64,000 nucleotides of DNA, taken from contig NC_134846.1 of NCBI RefSeq assembly GCF_965363235.1, positions 91,878,571 to 91,942,570 of the forward strand. Direction: 5' to 3'. Source of the stretch: Mytilus galloprovincialis (Eukaryota; Mollusca; Bivalvia; Mytilida; Mytilidae). Below are positions 19,801 through 32,118 of this stretch, piece by piece. The stretch's first letter is position 1. Every line of letters starts with the position of its first letter. The position numbers were made by a program, and so were the translations under genes. Below the pieces are notes generated by a model that was given only the letters and a program-made list of their open reading frames with translations, was not told the origin of the DNA and searched no databases.

Positions 19801-20565
19801 AAAACCTTCGTATCAAGAGACTGTCAAATCAAACCGGATTTTTGATGATTTATTTATGGTCTGGCATTTTTCAATATCACAAGGACCACAACTCTCGAAC
19901 TTGACCTCCATTTTGTCACCAGAATAACATTTCAAAATTTTAAAAGCTTTAGTTCAATGGTCCATGATATAAAGCACGGACACGACTAGAAAACACTATT
20001 TTCAATCTTTCAAGAGCCATAACTCCTGAATGGTGAAAGTGAAAATCGTCAATATCGAACTTGACGTCCATTTTGTCACCATTAAAGGAGAGAGAGATAC
20101 CAGAGGGACAGTCAAACTCATATATCGAAAATAAACTGATAACGCCATGGCTAAAAAAGACAAAGACAAACAGACAAATAAATGTACACAAGACACAACA
20201 TAGAAAACTTAAGACTAAGCAACACGAACCCAGCCAAAAACTACATACAGTAACAGTAACAATATAATAACAATATATTAAAATTTGAAAGTCTTTAGTT
20301 AGATGGTTCATGATTTACAGCTTGGACACAAATGTAAACACCATTTGTCAATCTTTCAAGAACCAATACCCCTGAAAGATGAAAGTTAAAGTCGTCAGTA
20401 TTGAACTTGGCCTCCATTTTGTCATTAATAACAACATATTAAAAAATGAAAAGCTTTGATTGAACGGTTCATGAGTAAATGCACGGACACTGTTTGGCAG
20501 CTCGAATGCCTGCCCGGATGTCCGCCCGCCCGCTATGCATCCCCAGATCAATAACCTATTTATAC
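19801..20565 (-). repeat. Tandem-cored interspersed repeat (minus copy of the 45.2-kb family)
   Basis: Reverse-oriented relatives of the units at 45195-46410. Recognisable blocks are CAAACCGGATTT near 19835, repeated GAACTTGACCTCCATTTTGTCACCA-like phrases (about 19897-19920, 20057-20083, 20403-20425) and the GC-rich end near CCGCCCGCCCGCTATG (about 20521-20536). A foreign insert lies at about 20085-20280. Confidence 0.72.
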
Positions 20566-21466
20566 TGCGGAAATGTAATTCGAAAACTCAATTAAAACAT
20601 ATATCAATACAGTTGTCTACATTATTTTCCCCCTTCAAACTTCTCATCAAATACATATCCCTACTTCAGAACATAAGGATTTAAGATGCGAAAATTAATA
20701 ATAAAAAAAAATTAACTCAACAACACAATTAAACATGCATGTTTAAACGATTGGTTGATTGATTGATGTTTAAAGCCACTTTTTTGGCATTCTTGGCTAT
20801 TTTTGTGGTGGTACCCTTTTATTGGTGGAGGAATCTGGAATGCCCGGAGTGAACAACCGCCTTCTTCAGGAAAACTGACAATCTTAGTCAATTAAAATTG
20901 GAATCGACAGAACCTACCATTGGGCGGGGTCCGAACTATAACGATAACGGTATATAATGCAGTTATCAAACAACATAGTATATAGCCATATATATACTTG
21001 CCTATATTTCCCATTTCAATTCAAATTCACAACTTATATCACCAATATATAATGAGAACTTTCAGTACGCAACAACATAATTTTAAAAATACACATCTAT
21101 ATAATATCATAAAATGTCTCTGACATTCAAACTTCACACCTAATACCATACTTTTGATAGGATATATGGATTTTTCATGGGAACTTATCTTACACAGTTA
21201 TATCACATTACAACTAAAATATACATTATATATATTTAATGTATACACTTGTCTACATTTCCTCTCACATTTAAACTTCACACCAAAATACAACCACTGA
21301 TGAATATCAGGATTTGAGATGTGAACATAAGTTAGACAGTAATCCAACAGCATAATTAAACATATATATATATATTTGCCTAGATTTCCACTCACATTCA
21401 CACTTCACACCAAATATACTCACTTAGAAAATCGGTTTGCACGATAATAAATGAATCCCCAGTATG
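20566..21466 (-). repeat. Degenerate tandem repeats downstream of the TRIM-like gene
   Basis: A roughly 110-150-bp motif recurs several times in this interval: CACTTGTCTACATTTCCTCT, then ACATTTAAACTTCACACC, then ATCAGGATTTGAGATGTGAA, then AGACAGTAATCCAACAGCA. The same motif recurs downstream of the second TRIM-like gene (57060-57190 and 57355-57480). A copy-specific insert lies at about 20750-20945. Confidence 0.7.
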
Positions 21467-23170
21467 TTATCCACTAGATAAATTAAATTTGATTAATTTT
21501 TTGCCATGATAATGACAAATATAACCTGAAGACCCATTCTGTTTCAAACGAATAAGATTAGGTAAAAGAAATCGAGAATGTCCATCAATCAGTTCTTTAC
21601 TACTCTGTCCGTCTTTTGATATTACTGTTATTGTTTCATCTCCGATATCATCTCCGATGTCTGTTACAAAAATATTACCATAAGTATCTGTAGAAAGTCC
21701 TCTTGGTCCTGATAAATCCCCTTTATATTGCCAGATCTGTTTACCTGATCCATCCACACAGTATACTGCACGACAAATTTTGGCATTAAAGCATGTGTAG
21801 ATTACTGTGTCATTACTGAAAACAAGGTCTGTCAGGTCTGATTGACTCTCATTTATCTCTATTGAATTCAGGATTGTTCCTTCTAAGTCGACAAAACAAA
21901 TTTCATCTTTACTCAAACCTACAACAAGAGATTCTTTTGAGAATGATAAACCATAGCATTCTTTGTGTAATGGTATAACTTTGGTAACTTTTTCTCTCTC
22001 CATATTGACGATCTTAATAGCTTTCTCTTTAGGATATGTAACAGCAATAGTGTCCTGACTGATCTGTGTCACGTTGTAGGCATCACCAGGTTTAGGTAAC
22101 TCTTTCTGAAGCTCGCCATCCGCAAAGAGTAGATTAACTTTACCATGCTTTTCAACTATTATAAGTCTGTCATCCATCAGACAAATTAAGTCACTTTTTT
22201 TACCCTCTTTAATATCTATTCTTGTCTCGATGCTCATTTTCATATTCTGAATGTTATATTGTGCTTGGGATTGAACTTGCTGATCCCTTCTCTCACTTGT
22301 TTTCTTGTTCAAATCTAATGTCGTAAAAACCATCACTTCTCCTAATGAATTTAACGATCCTAACGTGCTTAGAATCTTTTCTATTTCATCATTTTGCTTC
22401 ATTTCCATGACCAATTCTTTGGTTCTCTCATCTTTTTCCAGATCTTCAACATAACGTTGATATTGGTTTACTTGTTGCTCAATTTGATGTACACCTAGAA
22501 ATGATTGAAGTTTTGAAGTGTAATCTTCTGTGACTGTTTGTAAATTTTCTTTCATTTCGTTCAAGTTTTGGATTTTTCCTTCAAGTTCAGAAATGAAATC
22601 AGCTGCTTTGGATTTTTCCTGGTTCCATATTGTATCCGTTTCTTGGCATGACTTCTTATCCAATTCGTCTAAATGTTTATTTATTTCTTGTCGAATTCCT
22701 TTAATTGATTTGTTTATGCTTACGCATTGATTTTCTCCTGTCTTTATGTTTTTTGTTTTGTTGGTCACAAATTTATCCAAAAGTAATAAGGTAGAACTTA
22801 TGCTTGTCTCCACATTTTTCTTTGAGTTTTCAATTGATGTTTTCTCCACGATACTGGCTAAATTGGTTATTTGGGTACATTTAGAATGCTTAGTAGAAAC
22901 ACACCCATTGCAGCAAGGCATTAAATGATTAGGACAGTACAAGTTGAGGTCTTGATTATGTTCGTCACATTCTGTTTTGATAGTTGGAATAGATGGTTTA
23001 TAATTTTTGATATCAATGGTCTTATGATCACATGTTGATTTGGATTCTTGGTGATGACTTAAACAGGTTGAACATAATCCTTTATCACAGTTATAACACC
23101 AGATGTCAGATGGAATGTTTATGTTTTCTATGTGACAAGGTCCACAAGATATTGGTTTACTGGATGCCAT
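21467..23170 (-). CDS. TRIM-like protein without RING: two B-boxes, coiled coil, propeller
   Basis: A 567-residue single coding exon. Residues 9-50 form a first B-box (C9, C12, C25, C28, C33, C36, H39/H40, C47, H49). Residues 68-98 form a second (C68, H71, C79, H82, C86, C87, C90, H95, C98). Residues about 110-270 are charged and helical, a predicted coiled coil. Residues about 315-565 are short beta-rich repeats such as SGKQIWQYKGDLSGPRGLST, as in NHL-like propellers. There is no RING, so direct E3 activity is doubtful; such proteins probably act as scaffolds through oligomerisation and propeller binding, possibly in innate immunity, but that is inference. The start follows a splice acceptor 3 bases upstream (CATCAG/GTC/ATG on the minus strand), implying a 5' UTR intron. 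It is a clear paralog of the gene at 57665-59350. No stop or frameshift is seen. Confidence 0.88.
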   Translation of the reverse strand: MASSKPISCGPCHIENINIPSDIWCYNCDKGLCSTCLSHHQESKSTCDHKTIDIKNYKPSIPTIKTECDEHNQDLNLYCPNHLMPCCNGCVSTKHSKCTQITNLASIVEKTSIENSKKNVETSISSTLLLLDKFVTNKTKNIKTGENQCVSINKSIKGIRQEINKHLDELDKKSCQETDTIWNQEKSKAADFISELEGKIQNLNEMKENLQTVTEDYTSKLQSFLGVHQIEQQVNQYQRYVEDLEKDERTKELVMEMKQNDEIEKILSTLGSLNSLGEVMVFTTLDLNKKTSERRDQQVQSQAQYNIQNMKMSIETRIDIKEGKKSDLICLMDDRLIIVEKHGKVNLLFADGELQKELPKPGDAYNVTQISQDTIAVTYPKEKAIKIVNMEREKVTKVIPLHKECYGLSFSKESLVVGLSKDEICFVDLEGTILNSIEINESQSDLTDLVFSNDTVIYTCFNAKICRAVYCVDGSGKQIWQYKGDLSGPRGLSTDTYGNIFVTDIGDDIGDETITVISKDGQSSKELIDGHSRFLLPNLIRLKQNGSSGYICHYHGKKLIKFNLSSG

Positions 23171-23330
23171 GACCTGATGATATACAAATAAAAGAAGTTG
23201 TTAAGTTTACTAAACACAGTCCTTATAGTTAAGTCTTGACCTTAACATGTACAGATAAAAGAAGTTGTTAAGCTTACTAAACACAGTCCATATAGTTTAG
23301 TCTTGACCTTAACATGTACAGATACATCAT
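23171..23330 (-). repeat. Intron side of the TRIM-like start, with a 68-bp tandem duplication
   Basis: The minus-strand acceptor AG is at 23174-23175, just upstream of the start codon. Behind it (plus coordinates about 23190-23325) a 68-bp unit AGAAGTTGTTAAGTTTACTA through CTTGACCTTAACATGTACAG occurs twice, with a few substitutions. A short GATT repeat follows at 23333-23352. Confidence 0.75.
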
Positions 23331-23352
23331 TGATTGATTGATTGATTGATTG

Positions 23353-24540
23353 TTGGTTGCTTAACATCCAGTGGCAAATATTTCATACCTATTAAGGACA
23401 AGAAAAAGTTAATAATAAGGACAACAGGTAGGTCTTGTAAAAGAGGCCATTCGGGATAATGATCAGGGGGAATTTGGATTGCCACTGGGAAATGAGGGTA
23501 TATTGGATAAGAATAGAAATTTTGCGTTGCAACAGGCCACCTACATTTTTTACAATTTTTTTTTTTTATTTTTACAAAAATCTTTCTTCTGTAACTAGAG
23601 ACAAATTTAACAAAAGTTAGTCACAATCATTATTTGGGTATCTAGTTTTAAAAATGTGTCCGATGATCCCGCAAGCCAACCAACATGGCCGACATGGCTA
23701 AAAATAGAATATAGGGGTTAACTGCAGTTTTTGGCTTATATCTCTGAAACTAAATCATTTAGAGCAATTTTGACAATGCGTTAAACATTTTTATCAGATT
23801 AAGATCTATCAGACAAGCCGTTATTGTGTTGTTGCCCCCGAATTCGTAATTTGAAGGAAATTACTATTATAGATAGAGATAAACTGTAAACAGCACTAAT
23901 ATTCAGCAAAGTAAGATCTAAAAATGTCAATTGACCCCATAAGGAGTTATTGCCCTTTAAAGTCAAATTAAACAATTTTTCGTAAATTTTTTAAATCTTT
24001 TACTAAAGTCTTTTCCTGAAACAAATGAGACAAATTTAATCAACTTGGGCAGAATCACCAATAGGATATATCAGGTGCGCGAAATAGGCTCCTTGCAGCC
24101 TCAAGTTTTATGATGTCCCGAGGTACTTGATCTGGTGGTACCTTCAGGACTATTTAACAGTTCATTAGCAGAGGTATCAAACAAGTAGTGTAATAACATT
24201 ATTTGTAGCAATAAGGCTACATCAGTGGCACATTTCAACAGTTATAAGCATGTCAGCGAAATATTTGAAAATAAATCTTAATCCAATTCAGGACAAGGCA
24301 TCAAAGAAGGACGTTCATTATTACACAAAATTTTTGTAACTGCAAATTTCAATGTAGGTATCCACATTTTATATAGCATGTATGAAATTACTGGATGTTA
24401 GGCTGGCGATTCATAGGCGGAGCCACCCCCCCCCCCCCCTTTCGTGGGAAAAATTTGGTTGATTATATAGGGAATCACTGAAGCATGACTGGAGCGGCCC
24501 CCCCCCCCCTTAGGCAAAGTTCTGGACCTAGGGACTCTCT
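23353..24540. repeat. Interspersed repeat blocks and poly-C runs
   Basis: No gene. About 23600-24010 carries phrases typical of a multi-copy family (GGCTTATATCTCTGAAACTA, AATTGACCCCATAAGGAGTT). About 24090-24180 (GGTACTTGATCTGGTGGTAC, then AGCAGAGGTATC) resembles 27390-27470. Long C runs occur at 24427-24440 and 24500-24509. Confidence 0.6.
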
Positions 24541-26612
24541 TTTGAACATTAATAAATATAGCATGATGTGCAGGGTCCGATTCGATGAAATGATCTGAGA
24601 GTAATAACAGTTTTAAATATATCTATGTTAATTCATATTTAAAGATAAACAAAAACTTGGATAGACAAACACACGACACCAAATACAAACCTTGTCGATA
24701 CATGGCCTCTAATATTGTCAAAATAGAATAATAAAGAGTTTGATCCTTACCTTTTTGATTGAGAATAATGTTACTTTTGCTGTATTTACGTTGCTATCAT
24801 TTTTTCTAAAATGTCGGATGTCAATGTAATTAATTAGGACGTTTATTCATGAACCACTAGTAAGTAAATATTTAAAAGAGATCTATATATATAGACCATA
24901 CATGTTCCAATTAAAGCGATAGACATTATTTAATTGAACAAAACATCTATATTAAATGGCTATTGCATGATTACTTACACACAATAAAACAGACAATTGT
25001 ATAGTTATATAGGAGTGACTGACTTTGATATAAGATCTTTAAATGCTAGGAAAACAATAACTGACTACGTATATTAGTGTATTCTTGAATAATCATGACC
25101 CAACAGTGAATGTAATATTATAATGATTGTCTTATCTTTAAGATGAATTCAAAAGTTTTGGTAAATAAAATCAGTTTTGCCATGTATAATGAAAGTGGAA
25201 TATTTTAATTCTGAATTTATTCTTACTTTAAAAATTTTGTTAAAGGTATTTTTTTTTAAACTAAATCCTTTATAATATGTATTTCTTTTTTGAGGATCAT
25301 GCACCCAAGGGCTTCATTTGCATGAAAAAAGGAGCAAGGTATAATTTCAATGATACAGCTTAAACAAATATATCTTAGAGGTGTAAATATCTATAAAACA
25401 CAGAAAGCTTTACAATATGCAGACTGTTAATCATTACATTTTCTTGTAAGTTCTTGTAAACCGTAAATGTTTCTTTGTTTGAGTAGTATTGTAGTTTTAA
25501 CACTTAGGGATGACAAGAGCTCACATTACCAAAAAAAAGCATTGGGACAAGTTAACTGAAAGTGATACTACGGTAGATAAACATGGAGACAGATGTATTG
25601 ATAAAGGGGAAAAATGTGAATAAACAAAAAAGCTTCACATTTTGTTGAACAGCTGATATTTTACTAGGTAAAAAACCCCATATAATATATTATATTATAC
25701 TATTTCTTGTTTTTCCCCTTGAACATTTCTAAACTAGGGTGTCCTAACAAAAGTAATCTTGAAATGTCATCTCTCATATTTTGCTATGTACTAACACATT
25801 TATAAGTTGTTGATAATTTCTGTTCCATGAAGTCATATAAGCACAGTGAGGTATGACAACAAATTTATAGATGACAAAAGAAGACAAAAATGAAACAAGA
25901 GACAAAACCTGTACCACTCATCTTGTGAAAACAATCAGTCTGCTCAGGAGGACCTAAGATACACATATTACTGCAGTTCATTTATTTTTTCGTGGATTGA
26001 GGTAAATTTGCATTTTTGTGTATATTTGATTTAAATTCATGGTTTTTCAAAAGTCTGCATAAATTGCTATACAAACTTTGTAATTCGTTGGACATGTGAA
26101 TTTGTAGTCCCTGGGTTACCATGAAATCCACGAAAATTGGTAACCAATGAATAATAGTGAATCCACAGTAGTTATGCGTCATGCTGCTGATTGTGTTTGA
26201 AATTAAAATAATAAGCCTGGTATCTCTTGTTTTTAGATTTCAAGCTGGAAAGAATCTTTATTGCTCACCTGTCAATTTTGCATAAATTGATATGATGCAG
26301 ATATGTCAAATAGTTTCAGGAAATAAAGTTAAAACATGTAATATCATCCTTCAAGGCCAGTAACTCTTATAAAATAGTCAATTAACAATTCTTTCATTTC
26401 ATAATTTATTTGGCCTTTCAAACTTTTTTATTAGAGCGTCACTGATGAGTCTTTTGTAGATGAAACTCACGTCCAGCGTGCAAAATTTATGTCCTGCTAT
26501 CTATGACGAGTTTATATATATATGAACGCTTATTGATTTCTCAAAGTAATACAGAACAAAATTTATAAATCTCATTTTAATGAACACTTTCTACTATCCT
26601 TTTTACACAAAT
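24541..26612. other. No gene recognised, one short repeat
   Basis: AT-rich spacer. About 25975-26180 is a minus-oriented copy of a repeat also at about 42248-42345 (family strand ACTGTGGATTCATTATTATT, then GTACCATGAAATTAAATG). No exon supported. Confidence 0.55.
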
Positions 26613-26787
26613 CTATTCAATTAACGATGAAAGTCCACTATTTCTAGCATTTTCAATGATGTCCTTTAATTTGTGTTTTTTAGGAAAAAAGTAAACATTC
26701 ATCCATTCGTCAGTAGCTGCGTCATAGAATACTTCTGATAGAGATGACTGCAGTCGTGCTTTCAAGATACGAAAACTCTCCAACAAC
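26613..26787 (-). CDS. Terminal exon of an unrecognised minus-strand gene
   Basis: Reading minus, an acceptor TTTTTTTAG precedes GTTGTTGGAG at 26787. The frame runs 57 codons and stops at TAG (26613-26615): LLESFRILKARLQSSLSEVF through WMNVYFFPKKHKLKDIIENA to S-S-L-I-E. The reading frame joins in phase to the exon at 27629-27715 (A-A plus G gives Lys). The sequence is mixed helical and charged, with no signal, membrane segment or metal motif. I do not recognise the family. Correct phase across a plausible intron and balanced composition argue that it is a real C-terminus. Confidence 0.7.
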
Positions 26788-27628
26788 CTAAAAAAAAAGA
26801 GTAAAGCTTATTCAAACCAGGGAGGGTATATTTATAGGTTGTATTTCTGAAAATATGCAATGCACGTTCCAAGAGGAACCACTTATACATCTAAAACTGT
26901 GCTACCTTTCTGTAAAGCTGAGTTTTTTTAATTGTATCCTCAGATATAAAAATTAATTTAAACACTTCTTTTTTTCATTGCTAAAGACAAAACAAAGTAT
27001 TATGTCACATTTAAATGACTCACAGTTAAGCTCATACTAAAACTCTTTACTACCACTACTTTTACTTTGACATGTCCTGAGCAATTGGTACAATTTTAAG
27101 TTTGACCCATTGTATATAGAGTTTTATAGACAGTAATGATAACATTTACCAATTTTCCTGCACCAGATGCGCATTTCGACAATATATGTCAGTGATGCTT
27201 GAGGCCAAAATAATTGAAATCCAAAGCTTATATAAAAGATGAAGAGCTATAATCCAAAAGGTCCAAACAGTATAGCCAAATCTGTAAAAGTAATCAGAGC
27301 TTTGCATGAGGGAGATACATTCCCTAACTTATAATAATTTCTAACATTTTGCAACAGCAAATTTTAATAACACAAAAAATCTGTATTTCCATGCCAGTGA
27401 CGAAGTACTGACTACTGGGCTGGTGATACCTTTGGGACTAACAGTCCACCAGCAGAGGCATCGACCCAGTGGTAGTAATAACATTAACGGTACTAATTTT
27501 CCTGCACCAGATGCACATTTCAACAATACATGTCTCTTCCGTGATGCAATTTAAAACATTTCAAATTTAACATATGCATATATATTTCTGAATTTCATAT
27601 TAACTGAAATCAATAATAATGAACTTAC

Positions 27629-27715
27629 TTTGCTACAGCATTTAGTAATGGTCCTACATGGACAGGGTTGACAAAGTTTCTTTTTATTTGATATTCGTTC
27701 ATCCAAGTAAATATG
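27629..27715 (-). CDS. Penultimate exon of the same unrecognised gene
   Basis: Reading minus, TTTATAG is followed by an 87-bp exon ending GCAAA/GTAAGTTC, a strong donor. It encodes IFTWMNEYQIKRNFVNPVHV and G-P-L-L-N-A-V-A, entered with two bases missing from the first codon. The intron to the last exon is about 840 bp and contains interspersed repeats (27155-27215, 27385-27545). The upstream exon is not identified. The minisatellite at 28952-30235, whose units carry minus-strand splice-site-like ends, lies upstream and could include one. Confidence 0.7.
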
Positions 27716-28951
27716 CTATAAATAGAAAAGAGTTCATATTTTATATAATGCTTTACTGATGAACACATATGAAATTAACAACCATCATGCATGTTTCTTC
27801 TCTAAATCAATTCAAAATTCAGTATGAATATCCTTAATTAAAAAATTAAAATGACAATTTTCTTGATTTGAATGATATAAAGTTCATTTACAAAGGTGGA
27901 TAATGAAATCCTGACAAGTTGTATACTTTGTTTATTAGGTTACTGGGCTAATACAGGAGATTTAGTTAGTTTTCTATCAAAATAATCCTGTACAAATCTG
28001 AATAGAAAATACATGTGTTAAAATGTAAATGATCAAGAGTCAATCTATAACAGCATGAAAGAATTTCCAGAACCTGGCATAGTGTTTAAAACTGAATAAA
28101 ATGAATTTTATGCAACAGCAATTTAAATCTATTATTAGCACTTTTCATATGTTTCCAGTCACTAGAACAGGACTCAATACTTTGTGTAGGATTTGGATAT
28201 CTACAAATCCTTAAATATGATTTGTTGATATGTTTTTCTTTTGTTAAGATTTTGATAGACCCTATTGTCTTAACTAGTTGTTTAAAATTTGTTAACCCTA
28301 TGTCAACTTAACTGTGATATACATGTGCCCTTTACACATGAATGGAATTATAGGGTTCCATGAAAGTTGAAATTATAAGAATAACCATAAACATGTTTGA
28401 GTTGAGAAATAAAAAGTTTAAACACATATTCTCCTGGTATAAACAACCCATCAATATAGACATAAAACCAATACTTGTACCAAATGTCCAAATATATAAA
28501 AACACTCTGAATATACACGCCATATATAGGCTATAATAAATTCTAAAGACTTTGTAAAGTGGATTGTCGCACGACAACGCAGATGCTCTATATTTAATAT
28601 GAAATAAACATGATTCAAAATCATACATATATATATACACATATAACATGTATAATATATAATTCAAACATCAGTATCAAACAAAAAACTCTCAAACAGC
28701 TGAATAAACTTTTAACAAGAAAATTCAACTGTTCAGATTGACAGTGTCGTGCTGAATGATTACATGGGCAATAAAATACCATGAAAATAATTTTGAAGGG
28801 GGACAACCTAATGCCCTTTATGCTACATTGATGAAAACACCACAGGAGAAACTAATTTCACTCTAATGAACTGCCCGTTTAAACGAATGAAATTACAACT
28901 ATTCAGCGTTTATTTGTGTGGGCTGAATATCTCAAACTGAATAATCTTTAT
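27716..28951. other. No exon recognised upstream of the unidentified gene
   Basis: AT-rich. Short open frames on the minus strand at 28332-28806 overlap one another in different frames and are not splice-bounded. Nothing supportable. Confidence 0.45.
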
Positions 28952-30235
28952 CGTCCCACATTATAGCTGTCAACTTACCCAGTAATACAGGTAGTTCTGT
29001 GTGTCAGAGCATGTCGTCCCACATTATAGCTGTCAACTTACCCAGTAATACAGGTACTTGTGTATGTCGGAGCATGTCGTCCCACATTAAAGTTGTCAAC
29101 TTATCAAGTAATACCGGTTGTTCTGTGTGTCTAAGCATGTCGTCCCAGATTACAGCTGTCAACTTACCAAGTAATACAGGTAGTTCTGTATGTCTCAGCA
29201 TGTCGTCTCACATTATAGCTGTCAACTTATCAAGTAATACAGGTAGTTCTGTGTGTCTGAGTATGTCGTCCCACATTACAGCTGTCAACTTACCAAGTAA
29301 TACAGGTAGTTCTGTATGTCTAAGCATGTCGTCCCACATTATAGCTGTCAACTTATCAAGTAATACAGGTAGTTCTGTGTGTCTCAGCATGTCGTCCCAC
29401 ATTATAACTGTCAACTTACCCAGTAATACAGGTAGTTCTGTGTGTCTCAGCATGTCCTCCCACATTATAGATGTCAACTTACCAAGCAATACAGGTAGTT
29501 CTGTGTGTCGGAGCATGTCGTCCCCCATTATAGCTGTCAACTTACCCAGTAATACAGGTAGTTCTGTGAGTCTGAGTATGTCGTCCCACATTATAGCTGT
29601 CAACTTACCCAATAATACAGGTAGTTCTGTGTGTCTGAGCATGTCGTCCCATATTATAGCTGTCAACTTACCCAGTAATACAGGTAGTTCTGTGTGTCGA
29701 AGCATGTCGTCCCACATTACAGCTGTCAACCTACCAAGTAATACATGTAGTTCTGTGTGTCTGAGCATGTCGTCCCACATTATAGCTGTCAACTTACCCA
29801 GTAATACAGGTAGTTCTGTGTGTCGGAGCATGTCGTCCCACATTACAGCTGTCAACCTACCAAGTAATACAGGTAGTTTTGTGTGTCTGAGCATGTCGTC
29901 TCACATTATAGCTGACGACTTACAAAGTAATACAGGTAGTTATGTGCATCGGAGCATGTGGTCCAGCATTACAGCTGTCAACTTACCCAGTAATACCGGT
30001 AGTTCTGTGTGTCTGAGCAGGTCGTCCCACATTATAGCTGTCAACTTATCAAGTAATACATGTAGTTCTGTGTGTCTCAGCATGTCGTCCCACATTATAG
30101 CTGTCAACTTACCCAGTAATACAGGTAGTTCTGTTTGTCGGAGCATGTCTTCCCACATTAGAACTGTCAACTTACCAAGTAATACAGGTAGTTCTGTGTG
30201 TCTGATCATGTCGTCCCACATTATAGCACATTAAA
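28952..30235 (-). repeat. 63-bp minisatellite, about 20 copies, with splice-site-like units
   Basis: About 20 units of exactly 63 bp. On the plus strand each unit contains CATTATAGCTGTCAACTTAC and GTAATACAGGTAGTTCTGTG. Read minus, each unit holds an AG, a 51-bp block, then GTAAGTTGACAG, so every copy has a donor-like GTAAGT and an acceptor-like AG. Units vary at a few positions, with some alternation between two subtypes. Because 63 is a multiple of 3 and the unit lacks stops in several frames, long frames arise on both strands (411 codons plus, 228 codons minus). I treat these as by-products. Confidence 0.93.
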
Positions 30236-30254
30236 CAACTGTTGATACCATCAC

Positions 30255-32118
30255 AAAAACCAGATGCTCCGCAGGGCGCAGCTTTATACGACCGCAGAGG
30301 TTGAACCCTGAACGGTTGGGGCAAGTATGGACACAACATTCAAGCTGGATTCAGCTCTAAATTTGGATTGTGATTAAATAGTTGACACAGCATACGTTTC
30401 TGACACAGAATGAATGTGGTCTAATGAACTTTAAAAATATTTTTTGCCTTTGAGCAATTCACTATGCTGTTGAATATTAATCCTCTCAAAAAAATTTTGA
30501 AGAATTTTTCTTTTTATTTATGACATCTGAAATGAGAAAAATTTAACCTCTCCCCCCTTTTTTTCCACATCCCCCTTTCCCTTTTTCCAAAACTGATCTC
30601 AATTCAAATTTCTAATGGAGTTTGCAACAATAACTACTCATTTAAATACATCATAAAATATTAAAATGTAAAATAAAGTGCTTGTTATCACTGAATGGTA
30701 AAGATTGTTTTAATTTATCAGTTGGTAGTAAAAGTGAATATATACATTGTATATTGTATAAAACAATGATTTAAGTTGATTCAACTACTATTCTGGACAA
30801 AAAAAGATAACTCCAATTGAACATTTCTTGCTATTGCACAATATTGTGCAATTAGATATTTCTTGCTATTGCGCAATACTGTGCAATTGAAAATATTTGC
30901 TATTGCACAAAACTGTGCAATTGAGGATTTCTTGCTATTGTGCAATACTGTGCAAATGAAAATTTCTTGCTATTGCACAATACTGTGCAATTGAAGATTT
31001 CTTGCTATTGCTAAATACTGTGCAATTGAAAATTTCTTGCTATTGCACAATACTTAATATAATAATTTTGGATCCTGATTTGAACCCACTTGAAAACTGG
31101 GCCCATAATCAAAAATCTAAGTACATGTTTAGATTCAGCATATCAAAAAAGCCCAAGAATTCAATTTTTGTTAAAATCAAACTTAGTTTAATTTTGGACC
31201 CTTTGGACTTTAATGTAGACCAATTTGAAAAATGGACCAAAAATTAAGAATCTACATACACAGTTAGATTTGGCATATCAAAGAACCCCAATTATTCAAT
31301 TTTTGATGAAATCAAACAAAGTTTAATTTTGGACCCCGATTTGGACCAACTTGAAAACTGGGCCAATAAACAAAAATCTAAGTACATTTTTAGATTCAGC
31401 TTTTCAAAGAACCCCAAGGATTCAATTTTTGTTAAAATTAAACTAAGTTTAATTTTGGACCCTTTGGACCTTAGTGAAGACCAATTTGAAAACGGGACCA
31501 AAAATTAAGAATCTACATACACAGTTAGATTCGGCATATCAAAGAACCCCAATTATTCAATTCAAAGTTCAATTTTGGACCCTTTTGGCCCCTTATTCCT
31601 AAACTGTTGGAACCAAAACTCCCAAAATCAAACACAACCTTCCTTTTATGGTCATAAACCTTGTGTTTAAATTTCATTGATTTCTATTAACTTATACTAA
31701 AGTTATTGTGCGAAAACCAAGATTAATGCTTATTTGGGCCCTTTTTTGGCACCTAATTCCTAAACTGTTTGAACCAAAACTCCCAAAATCAATCCCAACC
31801 TTCCTTTTGTGGTCATAACCCTTGTGTTAAAATTTCATAGAGTTCTATTTACGTAAACTAAAGTTCTAGTGCGAAAACCAAGAAAATGCTTATTTGGGCC
31901 CTTTTTGGCCCCTAATTCCTAAAAATGTTGGGACCAAAACTCCCAAAATCAATCCCAACCTTCCTTTTGAGGTCATAAACCTTGTGTTAAAATTTCATAG
32001 ATTTCTATTCACTTTTACCAAAGTTAGAGTGCGAAAACTAAAAGTATTCGGACGACGACGCCAACGTGATACCAATATACAACCAAAACATTTTCAATTT
32101 TTGCGGTCGTATAAAAAG
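30255..32118 (+). mobile_element. Interspersed element with two tandem-repeat cores
   Basis: Starts AACCAGATGCTCCGCAGGGC with GCTTTATACGACCGCAGAGG and ends TTTTGCGGTCGTATAAAAAG, so the ends share an inverted ATACGACCGCA/TGCGGTCGTAT. Core 1 (about 30800-31060) is six to seven copies of a 40-42-bp unit, TTTCTTGCTATTGCACAATA plus CTGTGCAATTG. Core 2 (about 31060-31560) is a roughly 125-bp unit (TTTAATTTTGGACCC, TAAGTACATTTTTAGATTC). About 31565-32060 repeats a roughly 150-bp unit (GGGCCCTTTTTGGC, AACCAAAACTCCCAAAATCA). Non-coding. Tandem-cored non-autonomous elements of this kind are known in bivalves; the superfamily is uncertain. Confidence 0.75.

Noticed and set aside
19328..19927. 199-codon Lys/Gln-rich protein
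   Set aside because: Low-complexity minisatellite readout that runs on into an unrelated interspersed repeat.
28999..30234. 411-codon plus-strand frame of 21-residue repeats (S-M-S-S-H-I-I-A-V-N-L-P-S-N-T-G)
   Set aside because: It is a by-product of a 63-bp minisatellite; other frames on the minus strand are open too, and there is no start context, domain or splice support.
28952..30235. CRISPR array
   Set aside because: Units are contiguous and similar throughout with no unique spacers, and the setting is eukaryotic.
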